DNA of 64,000 bases from Bradyrhizobium commune (GTDB lineage: Bacteria > Pseudomonadota > Alphaproteobacteria > Rhizobiales > Xanthobacteraceae): positions 7,129,001 to 7,193,000 of the forward strand of contig NZ_CP061379.1 in NCBI RefSeq assembly GCF_015624505.1, read 5' to 3'. A program made the position numbers and the translations under genes. Position 1 is the first letter of the stretch. Every line of letters begins with the position of its first letter. Of the stretch, positions 8,640 to 16,510 are shown one piece after another. Under the pieces are notes generated by a model. The model saw only the letters and a program-made list of their open reading frames with translations. It was not told the origin of the DNA and made no database searches.

Positions 8640-9482
8640 ATGAAGCTTGTTCGTTATGGCGAAAAGGGTGCGGAAAAGCCCGGCCTGATCGACAAATCCG
8701 GCCAGTTGCGCGACCTGTCGGCGCATGTGAAGGACCTCACCGGCGAGGCCTATTCGCCGGATAGTCTGAAGAAGCTCGCCGCCCTCGATCCCGCCTCGCT
8801 GCCGGCCGTCTCCGGCAAGCCGCGGTTCGGCGCGCCGGTCACCGGCATCTCGAAATTCGTCGCGATCGGCCTCAACTACAGCGACCACGCCAAGGAAACC
8901 GGCGCCGCGATCCCGACCGAGCCGATCATCTTCATGAAGGCCAACACCTCGCTGTCCGGTCCGCACGATGCGGTCGAGAAGCCGCGCGGCTCGACCAAGC
9001 TCGACTGGGAGGTCGAGATCGCCGCCATCATCGGCACCCGCGCCAAATACATCTCGGAAGCCGACGCGCTGAACTACGTCGCCGGCTATTGCGTCTGCAA
9101 CGACGTCTCCGAGCGCAACTTCCAGACCGAGCGCCTGGGGCAGTGGACCAAGGGCAAGTCGCACGATACCTTCGGCCCGGTCGGACCGTGGCTCGCGACC
9201 AAGGACGAGATCAAGGACGTGCAGAACCTGGCGATGTGGCTCGACGTCAACGGCCAGCGCCGCCAGACCGGCTCGACCAAGACCATGATCTTCTCGATGG
9301 CCAAGTGCATCTCCTATGTCTCGCAGTTCATGACGCTGTTGCCGGGCGACATCATCACCACCGGCACCCCGCCCGGCGTCGGCCTTGGCATGAAGCCGCC
9401 GACCTTCCTCAACGTCGGCGACGTCATCACGCTCGGCATCGAAGGCCTCGGCGAGCAGCGCCAGGAGATCGTGGCGGCGTAA
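8640..9482 (+). CDS. Fumarylacetoacetate hydrolase family protein
   Basis: This is a 280-residue protein of the FAH superfamily, Mg2+/Mn2+-dependent enzymes that cleave C-C bonds in 2-hydroxy-acid intermediates or act as decarboxylases, hydratases or ureidoglycolate lyases. The family start KFVAIGLNYSDHAKETG carries the catalytic His. The metal site is seen in LDWEVEIAAIIG (Glu/Glu), with the conserved GTPPGVGLG near the C terminus. The ATG at 8640 has a CAGGGAGAAA ribosome site. It sits between two MBL-fold hydrolases and is followed by a GST-like gene, a neighbourhood typical of aromatic or hydroxy-acid catabolism. Confidence 0.9.
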   Translation: MKLVRYGEKGAEKPGLIDKSGQLRDLSAHVKDLTGEAYSPDSLKKLAALDPASLPAVSGKPRFGAPVTGISKFVAIGLNYSDHAKETGAAIPTEPIIFMKANTSLSGPHDAVEKPRGSTKLDWEVEIAAIIGTRAKYISEADALNYVAGYCVCNDVSERNFQTERLGQWTKGKSHDTFGPVGPWLATKDEIKDVQNLAMWLDVNGQRRQTGSTKTMIFSMAKCISYVSQFMTLLPGDIITTGTPPGVGLGMKPPTFLNVGDVITLGIEGLGEQRQEIVAA

Positions 9483-9490
9483 GGCCTCCG

Positions 9491-9642
9491 GTCCTCATCC
9501 TGAGGAGCGCGCAACGCGCGCGTCTCGAAGGATGTGCCACAAGCACGCTCACCCGACATCTGCGCCGGGTGACGAGAAAACACCTCCCGTTGTCCATCCT
9601 TCGAGACGCGCGCCAAGGGGCGCGCTCCTCAGGATGAGGACC
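9491..9642. repeat. Dispersed palindromic repeat, family D
   Basis: Both arms are well preserved: GGTCCTCATCCTGAGGAGCG on the left and its inverted copy CGCTCCTCAGGATGAGGACC on the right, each with an inner GCGTCTCGAAGGATG arm. It separates the FAH-family gene from the GST gene. Confidence 0.85.
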
Positions 9643-9668
9643 GTCTGTCTGGATAGAGGTTATTTCCC

Positions 9669-10280
9669 ATGAAACTCTCCTTCTCCCAAGCCTCGCCCTT
9701 CGCCCGCAAGGTGCGCATCGCCGCGATCGAGCTCGGGCTGATCGACAAGATCGAATTCACGCCGGCGACCGTCGCGCCGGGCACGGCCAACGAGGATTAT
9801 TCGCGCATCACGCCGCTGAAGAAGCTGCCGGTGCTGATCACCAATGACGGCGACGTGATTTTGGACTCCTACGTCATCGTCGAATATCTCAACGAGATGG
9901 CCGGCGGCAACCTGATCCCGGGTTACGGTCCACGGCGCTGGAAGGCCAAGACCAATCACTCGCTGATCAACGGCATGCTCGATTCCATGCTGCTGTGCCG
10001 CTACGAGAAGATGGTACGGCCGCAGGGCCTGCAATGGCAGGCCTGGTCGGACGATCACTGGAATCGGGCCTGGACCGGCATGGCGCGCTTCGAGAACATG
10101 CCCGATGTGCTGAACGGCCCGTTCGACATTTCGCAGATCGGCCTCGTTTGCGTGCTCGGCTATGCCGACTTCCGCTTCGCCGATTGCGGCTGGCGCAAGG
10201 CCTATCCAAAGCTCGACGCCTTTCACCAGAAGATGCTGGAGCGGCCGTCGGTCAAGATTTCGGTGCCACCGGCTGCGTAA
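9669..10280 (+). CDS. Glutathione S-transferase family protein
   Basis: This is a 203-residue soluble protein with an N-terminal thioredoxin-fold GST domain (residues 1-78) and an all-helical C-terminal domain. Motifs visible are SQASPFARKVRIAA, where the Ser aligns with the glutathione-activating residue of beta/zeta-like classes, KKLPVLI with the conserved cis-Pro, and DSYVIVEYL with the Asp/Ser that binds the gamma-glutamyl part. The stop is 14 bases before the next gene, so it is probably co-transcribed with the second MBL-fold hydrolase. A role in isomerising or detoxifying a pathway intermediate is likely but unproven. Confidence 0.88.
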   Translation: MKLSFSQASPFARKVRIAAIELGLIDKIEFTPATVAPGTANEDYSRITPLKKLPVLITNDGDVILDSYVIVEYLNEMAGGNLIPGYGPRRWKAKTNHSLINGMLDSMLLCRYEKMVRPQGLQWQAWSDDHWNRAWTGMARFENMPDVLNGPFDISQIGLVCVLGYADFRFADCGWRKAYPKLDAFHQKMLERPSVKISVPPAA

Positions 10281-10294
10281 AAAGTGGAGTTCTC

Positions 10295-11164
10295 ATGAGC
10301 CTGAAATATTCGGTCGGCGATCTCACCATTCATCGCATCATCGAGCAGGAGATCTCGTTCTTTCCTGCGCTGGAGCTGATACCGGGACTGACGCCAGAGG
10401 TGCTCACGGAAAACCGCGCCTGGATGAAGCAGGCGAAGGCGCTGGACGATCAGGATGTCCTCATCCTGTGCTTCCAGTCCTATGTCATCAAGACACCGCA
10501 TCACACCATTCTGGTCGACAGCTGCATTGGCAACGACAAGCCGCGGCCGCAGCGTCCGAACTGGAACATGAAGACCGACGACACCTATTTGCGCGGGCTC
10601 AACGCCGCCGGATTCTCGCCCGACGACATCGACTTCGTGATGTGCACGCATCTGCATGTCGATCACGTCGGCTGGAATACGCGGCTGGAGAACGGCCGCT
10701 GGGTACCGACCTTCCCCAAGGCGCGCTACGTGTTCGCCGAGCAGGAATTCGACTACTGGACCGAGCAGAACGCGAAGGCTCCCGTTCCGCCCTTCGTCGA
10801 CAGCGTGCTGCCGGTGGTCGAGGCCAAGCGCCACGAGGTCGTGACCAACGATCACCAGATCGGCGACCACGTCCGCATCCTGCCGACGCCGGGCCACACG
10901 CCGGGCCACGTCGCCTTCACCTTCGGCCGCGGCAAGGACGATGCCGTCTTCTCCGGCGACCTCATGCATTCGCCGATCCAGACGCTCTATCCGGAAATGT
11001 CGGTGAAGTTCGACGTCGATCCGATCGCCTCTGCGAAGACGCGGCGCAGCTTCCTGGAGCGCTATTGCGACACCGACACGCTGTGCTGCACCGCGCATTT
11101 CCCCTCGCCGTCGGTGGGGAAGATCAAGCGCAAGGGCAATGGATTCGTCTGCGCGGCGGTGTAG
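10295..11164 (+). CDS. Metallo-beta-lactamase-fold hydrolase (paralogue 2)
   Basis: This is a 289-residue MBL-fold hydrolase clearly paralogous to the gene at 7574. Both carry CTHLHVDHVGWNT, WVPTFPKARYVF and a GHxPGH motif; here the latter is GHTPGHVAF, with FSGDLMHSP as the bridging-Asp segment and CTAHFPSPSVG as the last His. The ATG at 10295 has GTGGAG eight bases upstream; the same frame is open back to 9995, but that stretch overlaps the GST gene and is not coding. Close spacing behind the GST suggests one transcript. The substrate is unknown; lactonase-type is a family-level inference. Confidence 0.88.
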   Translation: MSLKYSVGDLTIHRIIEQEISFFPALELIPGLTPEVLTENRAWMKQAKALDDQDVLILCFQSYVIKTPHHTILVDSCIGNDKPRPQRPNWNMKTDDTYLRGLNAAGFSPDDIDFVMCTHLHVDHVGWNTRLENGRWVPTFPKARYVFAEQEFDYWTEQNAKAPVPPFVDSVLPVVEAKRHEVVTNDHQIGDHVRILPTPGHTPGHVAFTFGRGKDDAVFSGDLMHSPIQTLYPEMSVKFDVDPIASAKTRRSFLERYCDTDTLCCTAHFPSPSVGKIKRKGNGFVCAAV

Positions 11165-11173
11165 CGAGATGCC

Positions 11174-11287
11174 GTAGGGTGGGTTAGCCGAAGGCGTAAC
11201 CCACCTATTCAGTTTCCGCGGATACAGAAGTGGTGGGTTACGCCGTGCAGATGCGCTTCGCGCGTCTGCGGGGCTAACCCACCCTAC
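11174..11287. repeat. Dispersed palindromic repeat, family C
   Basis: Outer arms are GTAGGGTGGGTTAGC and its inverted copy GCTAACCCACCCTAC; inner arms are GTAACCCACC/GGTGGGTTAC. Related copies are at 33470-33561 and 46806-46921. Confidence 0.88.
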
Positions 11288-11311
11288 GATTCCACCTAGA
11301 CGGAGACAGCA

Positions 11312-12469
11312 ATGACAACGCTCCCCGACATCCCTCTCCCCGCCGGCATCCGCTCGCGCTATGTCGACGGCATCAACGGCTTGCGCATGCATGTGCTCGA
11401 GGCCGGCTTCGAGACCAAGGGTCGCCCCTGCATCCTGCTGCTGCACGGTTTTCCCGAGCTGGCCTTCTCCTGGCGCAAGATCATGCCGGCGCTTGGCTCG
11501 GCCGGCTACCACGTGGTCGCGCCGGACCAGCGCGGCTACGGCCGCACCACGGGATGGACTGCCGATTACGACGGCGACCTCGCCCCGTTCCGGCTGTTCA
11601 ATCTGGTGCGCGACGCGCTCGGGCTTGTCTCGGCATTCGGCTACAAGCAGGTCGATCTGGTCGGACATGATTTCGGCAGCCCGGTCGCATCCTGGTGCGC
11701 GCTGGTCCGGCCTGACGTGTTCCGCTCGGTGACGATGATGAGTGCGCCATTCGGCGGACCGCCGCCACTGCCGTTCAACACCGTCGATACGTCGGCGCAG
11801 GCTCCGGCCGAAGATCCGGTGCATCGCGAGCTCGCGGCCCTGCCGCGCCCGCGCATCCACTATCAATGGTACTACGCGACGCGCACGGCGAACGCGGACC
11901 TGCATCAGGCGCCGCAAGGCGTGCATGATTTCCTGCGCGCCTACTACCATCACAAGAGCGCGGACTGGACCGGCAACAAGCCGTACCCGCTGAAATCATG
12001 GTCGGCGGGCGAGCTGGCAAAACTGCCGACCTACTACGTGATGGACCTCGGCGAGACCATGGCGGAGACGGTCGCGAAGGAGATGCCCTCGCCGGCCGCC
12101 ATCGCCGCCAATCGATGGCTGCCGGACAGCGACCTTGCCTTCTACAGCGCCGAATATGGCCGCACCGGATTCCAGGGGGGCTTGCAATGGTATCGCTGCG
12201 GCACGACGGGCGCCTTCAACAACGAGTTGCAGCTGTTCGCGGGCCGCACGATCGACGTGCCCTCCTGCTTCATCTCGGGCAAGCAGGACTGGGGCACCTA
12301 TCAGCGCCCCGGCGTGTTCGAGGCCATGCAGGCGAGCGCGTGCACCAACATGCTCGGCTGCCATCTCGTCGATGGCGCGGGCCATTGGGTGCAGCAGGAG
12401 CAGCCGGCCGAGGTCAGCCGGCTGTTGCTGCAATTTCTCCACCGCACTGCGGTAGATCGGACACATTGA
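11312..12469 (+). CDS. Alpha/beta hydrolase, epoxide-hydrolase-like
   Basis: This is a 385-residue alpha/beta-hydrolase fold enzyme. The oxyanion-hole motif LLHGFPELAFSW (HGFPE) lies near residues 45-56, the nucleophile elbow is GHDFGS (Asp nucleophile, as in epoxide hydrolases and haloalkane dehalogenases), and the catalytic His is in GAGHWVQQEQP near the C terminus. It is somewhat longer than typical soluble epoxide hydrolases (about 300-330 residues), with an enlarged cap region. No signal peptide is visible, so it is cytoplasmic. It follows the MBL/FAH/GST group after a palindromic repeat and may belong to the same pathway. Confidence 0.85.
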   Translation: MTTLPDIPLPAGIRSRYVDGINGLRMHVLEAGFETKGRPCILLLHGFPELAFSWRKIMPALGSAGYHVVAPDQRGYGRTTGWTADYDGDLAPFRLFNLVRDALGLVSAFGYKQVDLVGHDFGSPVASWCALVRPDVFRSVTMMSAPFGGPPPLPFNTVDTSAQAPAEDPVHRELAALPRPRIHYQWYYATRTANADLHQAPQGVHDFLRAYYHHKSADWTGNKPYPLKSWSAGELAKLPTYYVMDLGETMAETVAKEMPSPAAIAANRWLPDSDLAFYSAEYGRTGFQGGLQWYRCGTTGAFNNELQLFAGRTIDVPSCFISGKQDWGTYQRPGVFEAMQASACTNMLGCHLVDGAGHWVQQEQPAEVSRLLLQFLHRTAVDRTH

Positions 12470-12577
12470 GGCGTTGCCACGATCCAGTCACACGGCGTTA
12501 ATCCGTGGTTCAGGGAACAGTCGGCAATGTCTGACGTTGCGGGATACCGGACCTGCGTCCGGCGACCATGGAGAACG

Positions 12578-12952
12578 ATGATGGACAAGAAGATCGCCGG
12601 ACTGCTGGGAGCGGTGGCCACGCTCGGGACCCTCGGCGCGGTCGAAGCCGCGCCGGCGCCGGCCGACGTCTTGCAGGCGAATTCATACGCCGACCTGCTG
12701 AAGCCGATTGCGAACGCCAGTGCCCTGCTGCAAGCCATCGACGAAACGGCGCCGCCAAAGGCGGGCGAGAACGTTCAGGTCGCTCAGTACTATCACCACC
12801 ATCATCATCACCACCACCATCACAGCTTCTATCCTCGCTATCGCTATTATGACGACGCGCCTGTTGTGGTGGTGCCGCGATATCGGCGGTACTATCACCA
12901 TCATCATCATCACCACCACCATCATCACAGCTTCTATCGGCGCGACTATTGA
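12578..12952 (+). CDS. Small secreted histidine-rich protein
   Basis: This is a 124-residue protein I cannot assign to a named family. Residues 1-22 look like a cleavable signal peptide (MMDKK, then a hydrophobic stretch, ending VEAAPA). A helical segment of about 45 residues follows (ANSYADLLKPIANASALL). The C-terminal half holds two blocks, ten and eleven consecutive His, each followed by SFY and separated by a Tyr/Arg-rich linker with DDAPVVVVPRY. The start is one of two adjacent ATGs with GGAG upstream. It has its own intrinsic terminator. A periplasmic metal-binding or metal-storage role (Ni, Zn, Cu or Co) is inferred from composition only. Confidence 0.75.
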   Translation: MMDKKIAGLLGAVATLGTLGAVEAAPAPADVLQANSYADLLKPIANASALLQAIDETAPPKAGENVQVAQYYHHHHHHHHHHSFYPRYRYYDDAPVVVVPRYRRYYHHHHHHHHHHHSFYRRDY

Positions 12953-12980
12953 GGTCGCCGGGACGGTGGAATGAGATGAA

Positions 12981-13007
12981 CAGGACCTCCGGGTCCTGTT
13001 TGTTTTT
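12981..13007 (+). terminator. Rho-independent terminator after the His-rich gene
   Basis: A 7-bp stem CAGGACC / GGTCCTG with a short loop is followed by TTTGTTTTT. It lies 28 bases beyond the stop codon of the His-rich protein. Confidence 0.85.
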
Positions 13008-13117
13008 GGTGGCGTCGAAATCGGGAAAAACAGGAAAGGTCACCCGTCGCGTGTGACCGCACTCGTGGCCGGTGCGGAAATCAAGCCAAAGGACTGAGGG
13101 ACGGCAAGTCCGCGCGG

Positions 13118-13852
13118 TCATCCGCCCTTGTCATCACGGGCTTTCTCCTTCGCTGCGCGATGCAGGTGCCGGTAAGTGCCATCGAACACCGTATCGGATG
13201 ACGACGTCCACTCGGTGCCGGCAGCCAGCTTGGGCCGACTGCTGTAGATCCGGCGAGCCTGAAGCTCACGCTCCGCCGCTTCCTCCTCGTCCATGGGCTC
13301 AAGCTCGAAATTGGCTTCCTCGGGAATGACGATGATTTGCGCGAAGGGCTCGTTGGGCCGGAAGATGTGGGTTCGTCCCTCGGCCGGCGCCTTGAAGACG
13401 CAGAAGAACATCATCGGCCACCAATTGCGGATCAGCGCAGGGACGGCAATCGGCACGGTGTCGGTATGATCCGTATAGAATCGCGGATGCGGCTCCGTGC
13501 GAATCGCCATGCCTTTGCGGACCTTGAGATCGAGCAGGATCTGATAGGTGTAGAAGACGTCGCCAAATTTGCGAAACGGCGGCCATTCGGCGCCGCCTTC
13601 GGGCGGCTCTCCCCAATCGGCCTCCAGGATCAATCGACCATCCCTGGTCGTCACGTGAAGCTCGAAATCATAGGGATAGAACAGCTCGATGCCGTATTGC
13701 GCGCCTTCCGAGAATGGCACGCAATGCCAGACCTGCTCACGCGAACCATTCGCGCGCGGCTCGCGCTTGCCGGCCCATCCGGGGATTTCGAGCTTGGTGC
13801 GGCGTGGCGCCAGCCGCGGATCGTTCAGCCGAAACTTGACCTTGTCCATCAT
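13118..13852 (-). CDS. Conserved hypothetical protein, Trp-rich
   Basis: This is a 244-residue protein with no signal peptide or membrane segment, and I do not recognise the family with confidence. It has motifs such as GIELFYPYDFE, PHPRFYTDHTDT, RNWWPMMFFCVFKAP and an acidic segment MDEEEAAERELQ, with a basic C terminus. Long conserved-looking Trp and Pro stretches and codon use like its neighbours suggest a real gene. Two ATGs are adjacent at the start, with GGGGTGA touching the first. It is divergent from mbfA, about 170 bases away, and the Irr box lies on the mbfA side of that gap. Confidence 0.7.
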   Translation of the reverse strand: MMDKVKFRLNDPRLAPRRTKLEIPGWAGKREPRANGSREQVWHCVPFSEGAQYGIELFYPYDFELHVTTRDGRLILEADWGEPPEGGAEWPPFRKFGDVFYTYQILLDLKVRKGMAIRTEPHPRFYTDHTDTVPIAVPALIRNWWPMMFFCVFKAPAEGRTHIFRPNEPFAQIIVIPEEANFELEPMDEEEAAERELQARRIYSSRPKLAAGTEWTSSSDTVFDGTYRHLHRAAKEKARDDKGG

Positions 13853-13988
13853 TCACCCCGTCTCCCCACACTATGAATTCGAACCTGCATCGCCGGGCGC
13901 GGTTCCATGTGCTCATCGACCACTGTGGCAGCGCAAGATTTCGGGCTTTCGCGTGAATTGACCCTGAACGAGTTACAGCCTATATCAC

Positions 13989-14005
13989 TTTAGAATTATT
14001 CTAAA
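13989..14005 (+). promoter_or_regulatory. Irr box / iron control element upstream of mbfA
   Basis: The perfect inverted repeat TTTAGAA-TTA-TTCTAAA agrees with the iron control element bound by the haem-sensing regulator Irr in rhizobia. It ends 18 bases before the mbfA GTG, so it overlaps or lies just downstream of the expected promoter. That position would suit repression by Irr under iron limitation. Confidence 0.85.
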
Positions 14006-14023
14006 CTATTGGGACAGGGCGTC

Positions 14024-14995
14024 GTGAAGACTTTTGCCGATCTGACCGAGCGCGAGGTGCTTGCGGTCGCGATTTCCTCCGAGGAGGAGGACAGCCGCAT
14101 CTACATGACCTTCGCCGAGGATTTGCGGGAGCGCTACCCGGACACGGCCAAGATTTTCGAGGAGATGGCGGAGGAGGAGCGCGGCCACCGGCATCGCCTG
14201 CTCAAGCTCTATGAAGAACGCTTCGGACCGCATCTGCCGCCGATCCGGCGCGAGGACGTCAAAGGCTTTTTGCGCCGGCGTCCGATCTGGCTGACCAAGA
14301 ACCTGCCGCTCGACACGATCCGGAAGGAGGTCGAGACCATGGAGCTCGAGGCCGAGCGCTTCTACACGCGCGCCGCCGAGCAGGCCCAGGATGTCGGCGT
14401 GCGCCGCCTGCTCGGCGATCTCGCTGAAGAGGAGAAGCACCACGAGAACCGTGCGGTCACGCTCACCGACGAGATCTTGAAGCCCGACGTGCGCGCCGAG
14501 GAAGACCGCACGCGGCGGCGGATGTTCGTGCTGCAATATGTGCAACCGGGCCTCGCCGGCCTGATGGACGGCTCGGTCTCGACGCTGGCGCCGCTATTCG
14601 CGGCGGCCTTCGCCACCCACCAGAACTGGCAGACCTTCCTAGTCGGCCTCGCCGCCTCGATCGGCGCCGGCATCAGCATGGGCTTCGCGGAGGCGCTGTC
14701 GGACGACGGATCGCTCACCGGACGCGGCTCGCCCTGGCTGCGCGGCATCACCTGCGGCGCGATGACGACGCTTGGCGGACTCGGCCATACCATGCCCTAT
14801 CTCGTGCCTGATACATGGCCCAACGCCTTCTGGATCGCGACCGCCATCGCCGGAATCGTCGTGTTCTTCGAACTCTGGGCGATCGCCTTCATCCGCGCAC
14901 GCTACATGGACACGCCGTTCCTCCAGGCCGTGTTCCAGATCGTGCTCGGCGGCGCCATCGTGCTGGCGGTGGGGATCCTGATCGGGGCGGCTTAG
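14024..14995 (+). CDS. mbfA: MbfA, membrane-bound ferritin-like iron exporter
   Basis: This is a 323-residue fusion of an N-terminal rubrerythrin/ferritin-like di-iron domain (about residues 1-160) and a C-terminal VIT1/CCC1-like membrane domain (about residues 170-323, several hydrophobic segments). Iron ligands are visible as SSEEED, EEMAEEERGH, ETMELEAERFY and EEEKHHEN. MbfA exports iron from the cytoplasm and protects against iron and peroxide stress in Bradyrhizobium and Agrobacterium. The GTG at 14024 (MKTFADLTEREVL) is chosen over an upstream TTG because it fits the family start and lies after GGGACAGGG. The Irr box immediately upstream predicts repression at low iron. Its stop is three bases from the next gene. 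Confidence 0.93.
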   Translation: MKTFADLTEREVLAVAISSEEEDSRIYMTFAEDLRERYPDTAKIFEEMAEEERGHRHRLLKLYEERFGPHLPPIRREDVKGFLRRRPIWLTKNLPLDTIRKEVETMELEAERFYTRAAEQAQDVGVRRLLGDLAEEEKHHENRAVTLTDEILKPDVRAEEDRTRRRMFVLQYVQPGLAGLMDGSVSTLAPLFAAAFATHQNWQTFLVGLAASIGAGISMGFAEALSDDGSLTGRGSPWLRGITCGAMTTLGGLGHTMPYLVPDTWPNAFWIATAIAGIVVFFELWAIAFIRARYMDTPFLQAVFQIVLGGAIVLAVGILIGAA

Positions 14996-14998
14996 GCG

Positions 14999-15862
14999 AT
15001 GGCCATGGAGAAGCATCCGCACACCGCCGCGTGCCTGGCCGGCGCCCTGATCCTGCTGTCGTCGGGCGAGGCCGCGCGCGCCACCGACGAGATCCAGGTC
15101 TACAACGCCGGCATCGCCGACATCGGCCAGTTCACGATCCAGCAGCACCTCAACTATGTCGCGCTTGGACAGAAGGACCCGCCCTTCCCCGGCGGCATCC
15201 CGTCCAACCACAGTCTCAACGGCACGCCGGAATTCGCCTATGGCATGACCGACTGGTGGGAGCTCGGGCTCTATCTGCCGTTCTCGGTGCAGGACCGGCA
15301 ATTCCTCTCCGACGCCTTCAAGCTGCGCACGCTGTTCGTCGCGCCGCATGCGGAGCAGCGCAATTTCTTCTATGGCGTGAATTTCGAGCTGAGCTACGAG
15401 ATGCCAAAATTCGCGCAGACCCGATGGGGCCTGGAGATCCGCCCCATCATCGGCGTGCGCAACTCGCAATACGAGTTCATCGTGAATCCGATCGTCGATA
15501 TCGGGTTCGGCAACAAGGGCGAGGCCGATTTCGCGCCGGCCGCCCGGCTGGCCCGCAACTTCGGCAACGATTTGTTTGCCGGCTTCGAATATTATGCCGA
15601 TTTCGGCGAGATCGGGAATTTCAGCAAGCTTTCCGAGCAGCAGCACACGCTGTTTGCCGTCACCGACTTCAAGGCCGGCGCGTTCGACGTGGATTTTGGC
15701 GTCGGCTACGGGCTGACACCGGCGTCCGACCGCCTCGTCGTCAAGACCATCATCGGTTATGCCTTTCCCGTGCCCGGGCAGAAAGCGGATGGCAACTCGC
15801 GCACGAGCAGCGGGCCGACCAATCCCTTCACCCATGCCGCAACACGCAGCTTCCAGCCCTGA
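14999..15862 (+). CDS. Predicted outer-membrane beta-barrel protein
   Basis: This is a 287-residue protein with a signal peptide (residues 1-29, cleavage near ARATDE) followed by alternating amphipathic strands rich in Gly, Tyr and Phe, such as YGMTDWWELGLYLPF, FFYGVNFELSYEM and LFAGFEYYADF, as in outer-membrane barrels. No named family is recognised with confidence. It starts three bases after the mbfA stop, so it should share the Irr-controlled transcript. A role in passing metal or sensing envelope stress beside MbfA is inference from position only. Confidence 0.72.
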   Translation: MAMEKHPHTAACLAGALILLSSGEAARATDEIQVYNAGIADIGQFTIQQHLNYVALGQKDPPFPGGIPSNHSLNGTPEFAYGMTDWWELGLYLPFSVQDRQFLSDAFKLRTLFVAPHAEQRNFFYGVNFELSYEMPKFAQTRWGLEIRPIIGVRNSQYEFIVNPIVDIGFGNKGEADFAPAARLARNFGNDLFAGFEYYADFGEIGNFSKLSEQQHTLFAVTDFKAGAFDVDFGVGYGLTPASDRLVVKTIIGYAFPVPGQKADGNSRTSSGPTNPFTHAATRSFQP

Positions 15863-15892
15863 CCGGCGCAGGCGCTCAACGCCAGGATCCTG

Positions 15893-16420
15893 ATGACCAC
15901 TCTTCAATACGGCACGCCCGCCAAGATCTTCCACTGGCTCATCGTCGCGCTGCTCGCCGTGCAATACCCGATCGGCTGGTTCATGCCGGATATCCATCCG
16001 GGCATGAGCCCGGGTGCCGGCATGACGTTTCACCTGTCGATTGGAATGATCATCCTGGCGCTGACGGCTCTCCGTCTGCTCTGGCGTCTGACCCACCCAG
16101 TCGCGCCTGAGAGCGCTCTGCCTACCTGGCAGCGCTTGTCCTCCGAGGCCGTACACTGGCTGCTCTATGCTTTGGTGCTGGCGACGACGATCACGGGCTG
16201 GCTGTTTGCGTCCTTCCGCGGATGGTCTGTTTCATTTTTTTATCTCGTACCGATGCCGATGCTCGCGTCCGGCAACGCCGCCGCCGGCCGGGCCATCGAC
16301 GGCCTCCACCAGGCGATGGAATGGGCGCTGCTCATCACCATCGGCATTCACATCGCAGCCGCGCTCGCGCATATCTTCGTCTATCGCGACCGCGTGATGC
16401 AGCGAATGTTGCCGGGGTAA
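15893..16420 (+). CDS. Cytochrome b561 family protein
   Basis: This is a 175-residue inner-membrane di-haem cytochrome b with four predicted transmembrane helices. Candidate haem ligands are the His in KIFHWL, in MTFHLSIG, in EAVHWLLY and in IGIHIAAALAHIF. The family passes electrons between quinol and periplasmic acceptors and can serve in superoxide oxidation. It lies 30 bases after the barrel gene and could be the third gene of the mbfA operon, since no terminator is seen between them. Haem content would make iron control sensible, although the link is only positional. Confidence 0.88.
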   Translation: MTTLQYGTPAKIFHWLIVALLAVQYPIGWFMPDIHPGMSPGAGMTFHLSIGMIILALTALRLLWRLTHPVAPESALPTWQRLSSEAVHWLLYALVLATTITGWLFASFRGWSVSFFYLVPMPMLASGNAAAGRAIDGLHQAMEWALLITIGIHIAAALAHIFVYRDRVMQRMLPG

Positions 16421-16510
16421 TACCCCGGACAGATCAACCGCGATCAAACGACGGTTGCAGCATCGGATCAAACTGCACATCATCCCTCCAGTGAAGCGCA
16501 GGAGCATCTC

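Noticed and set aside
12781..12930. Poly-CAC/CAT tracts as a simple-sequence artefact or cloning tag
   Set aside because: The tracts lie in a frame with a signal peptide, ribosome site and terminator, and are linked by non-repetitive Tyr/Arg/Val sequence, so a natural gene is more likely.
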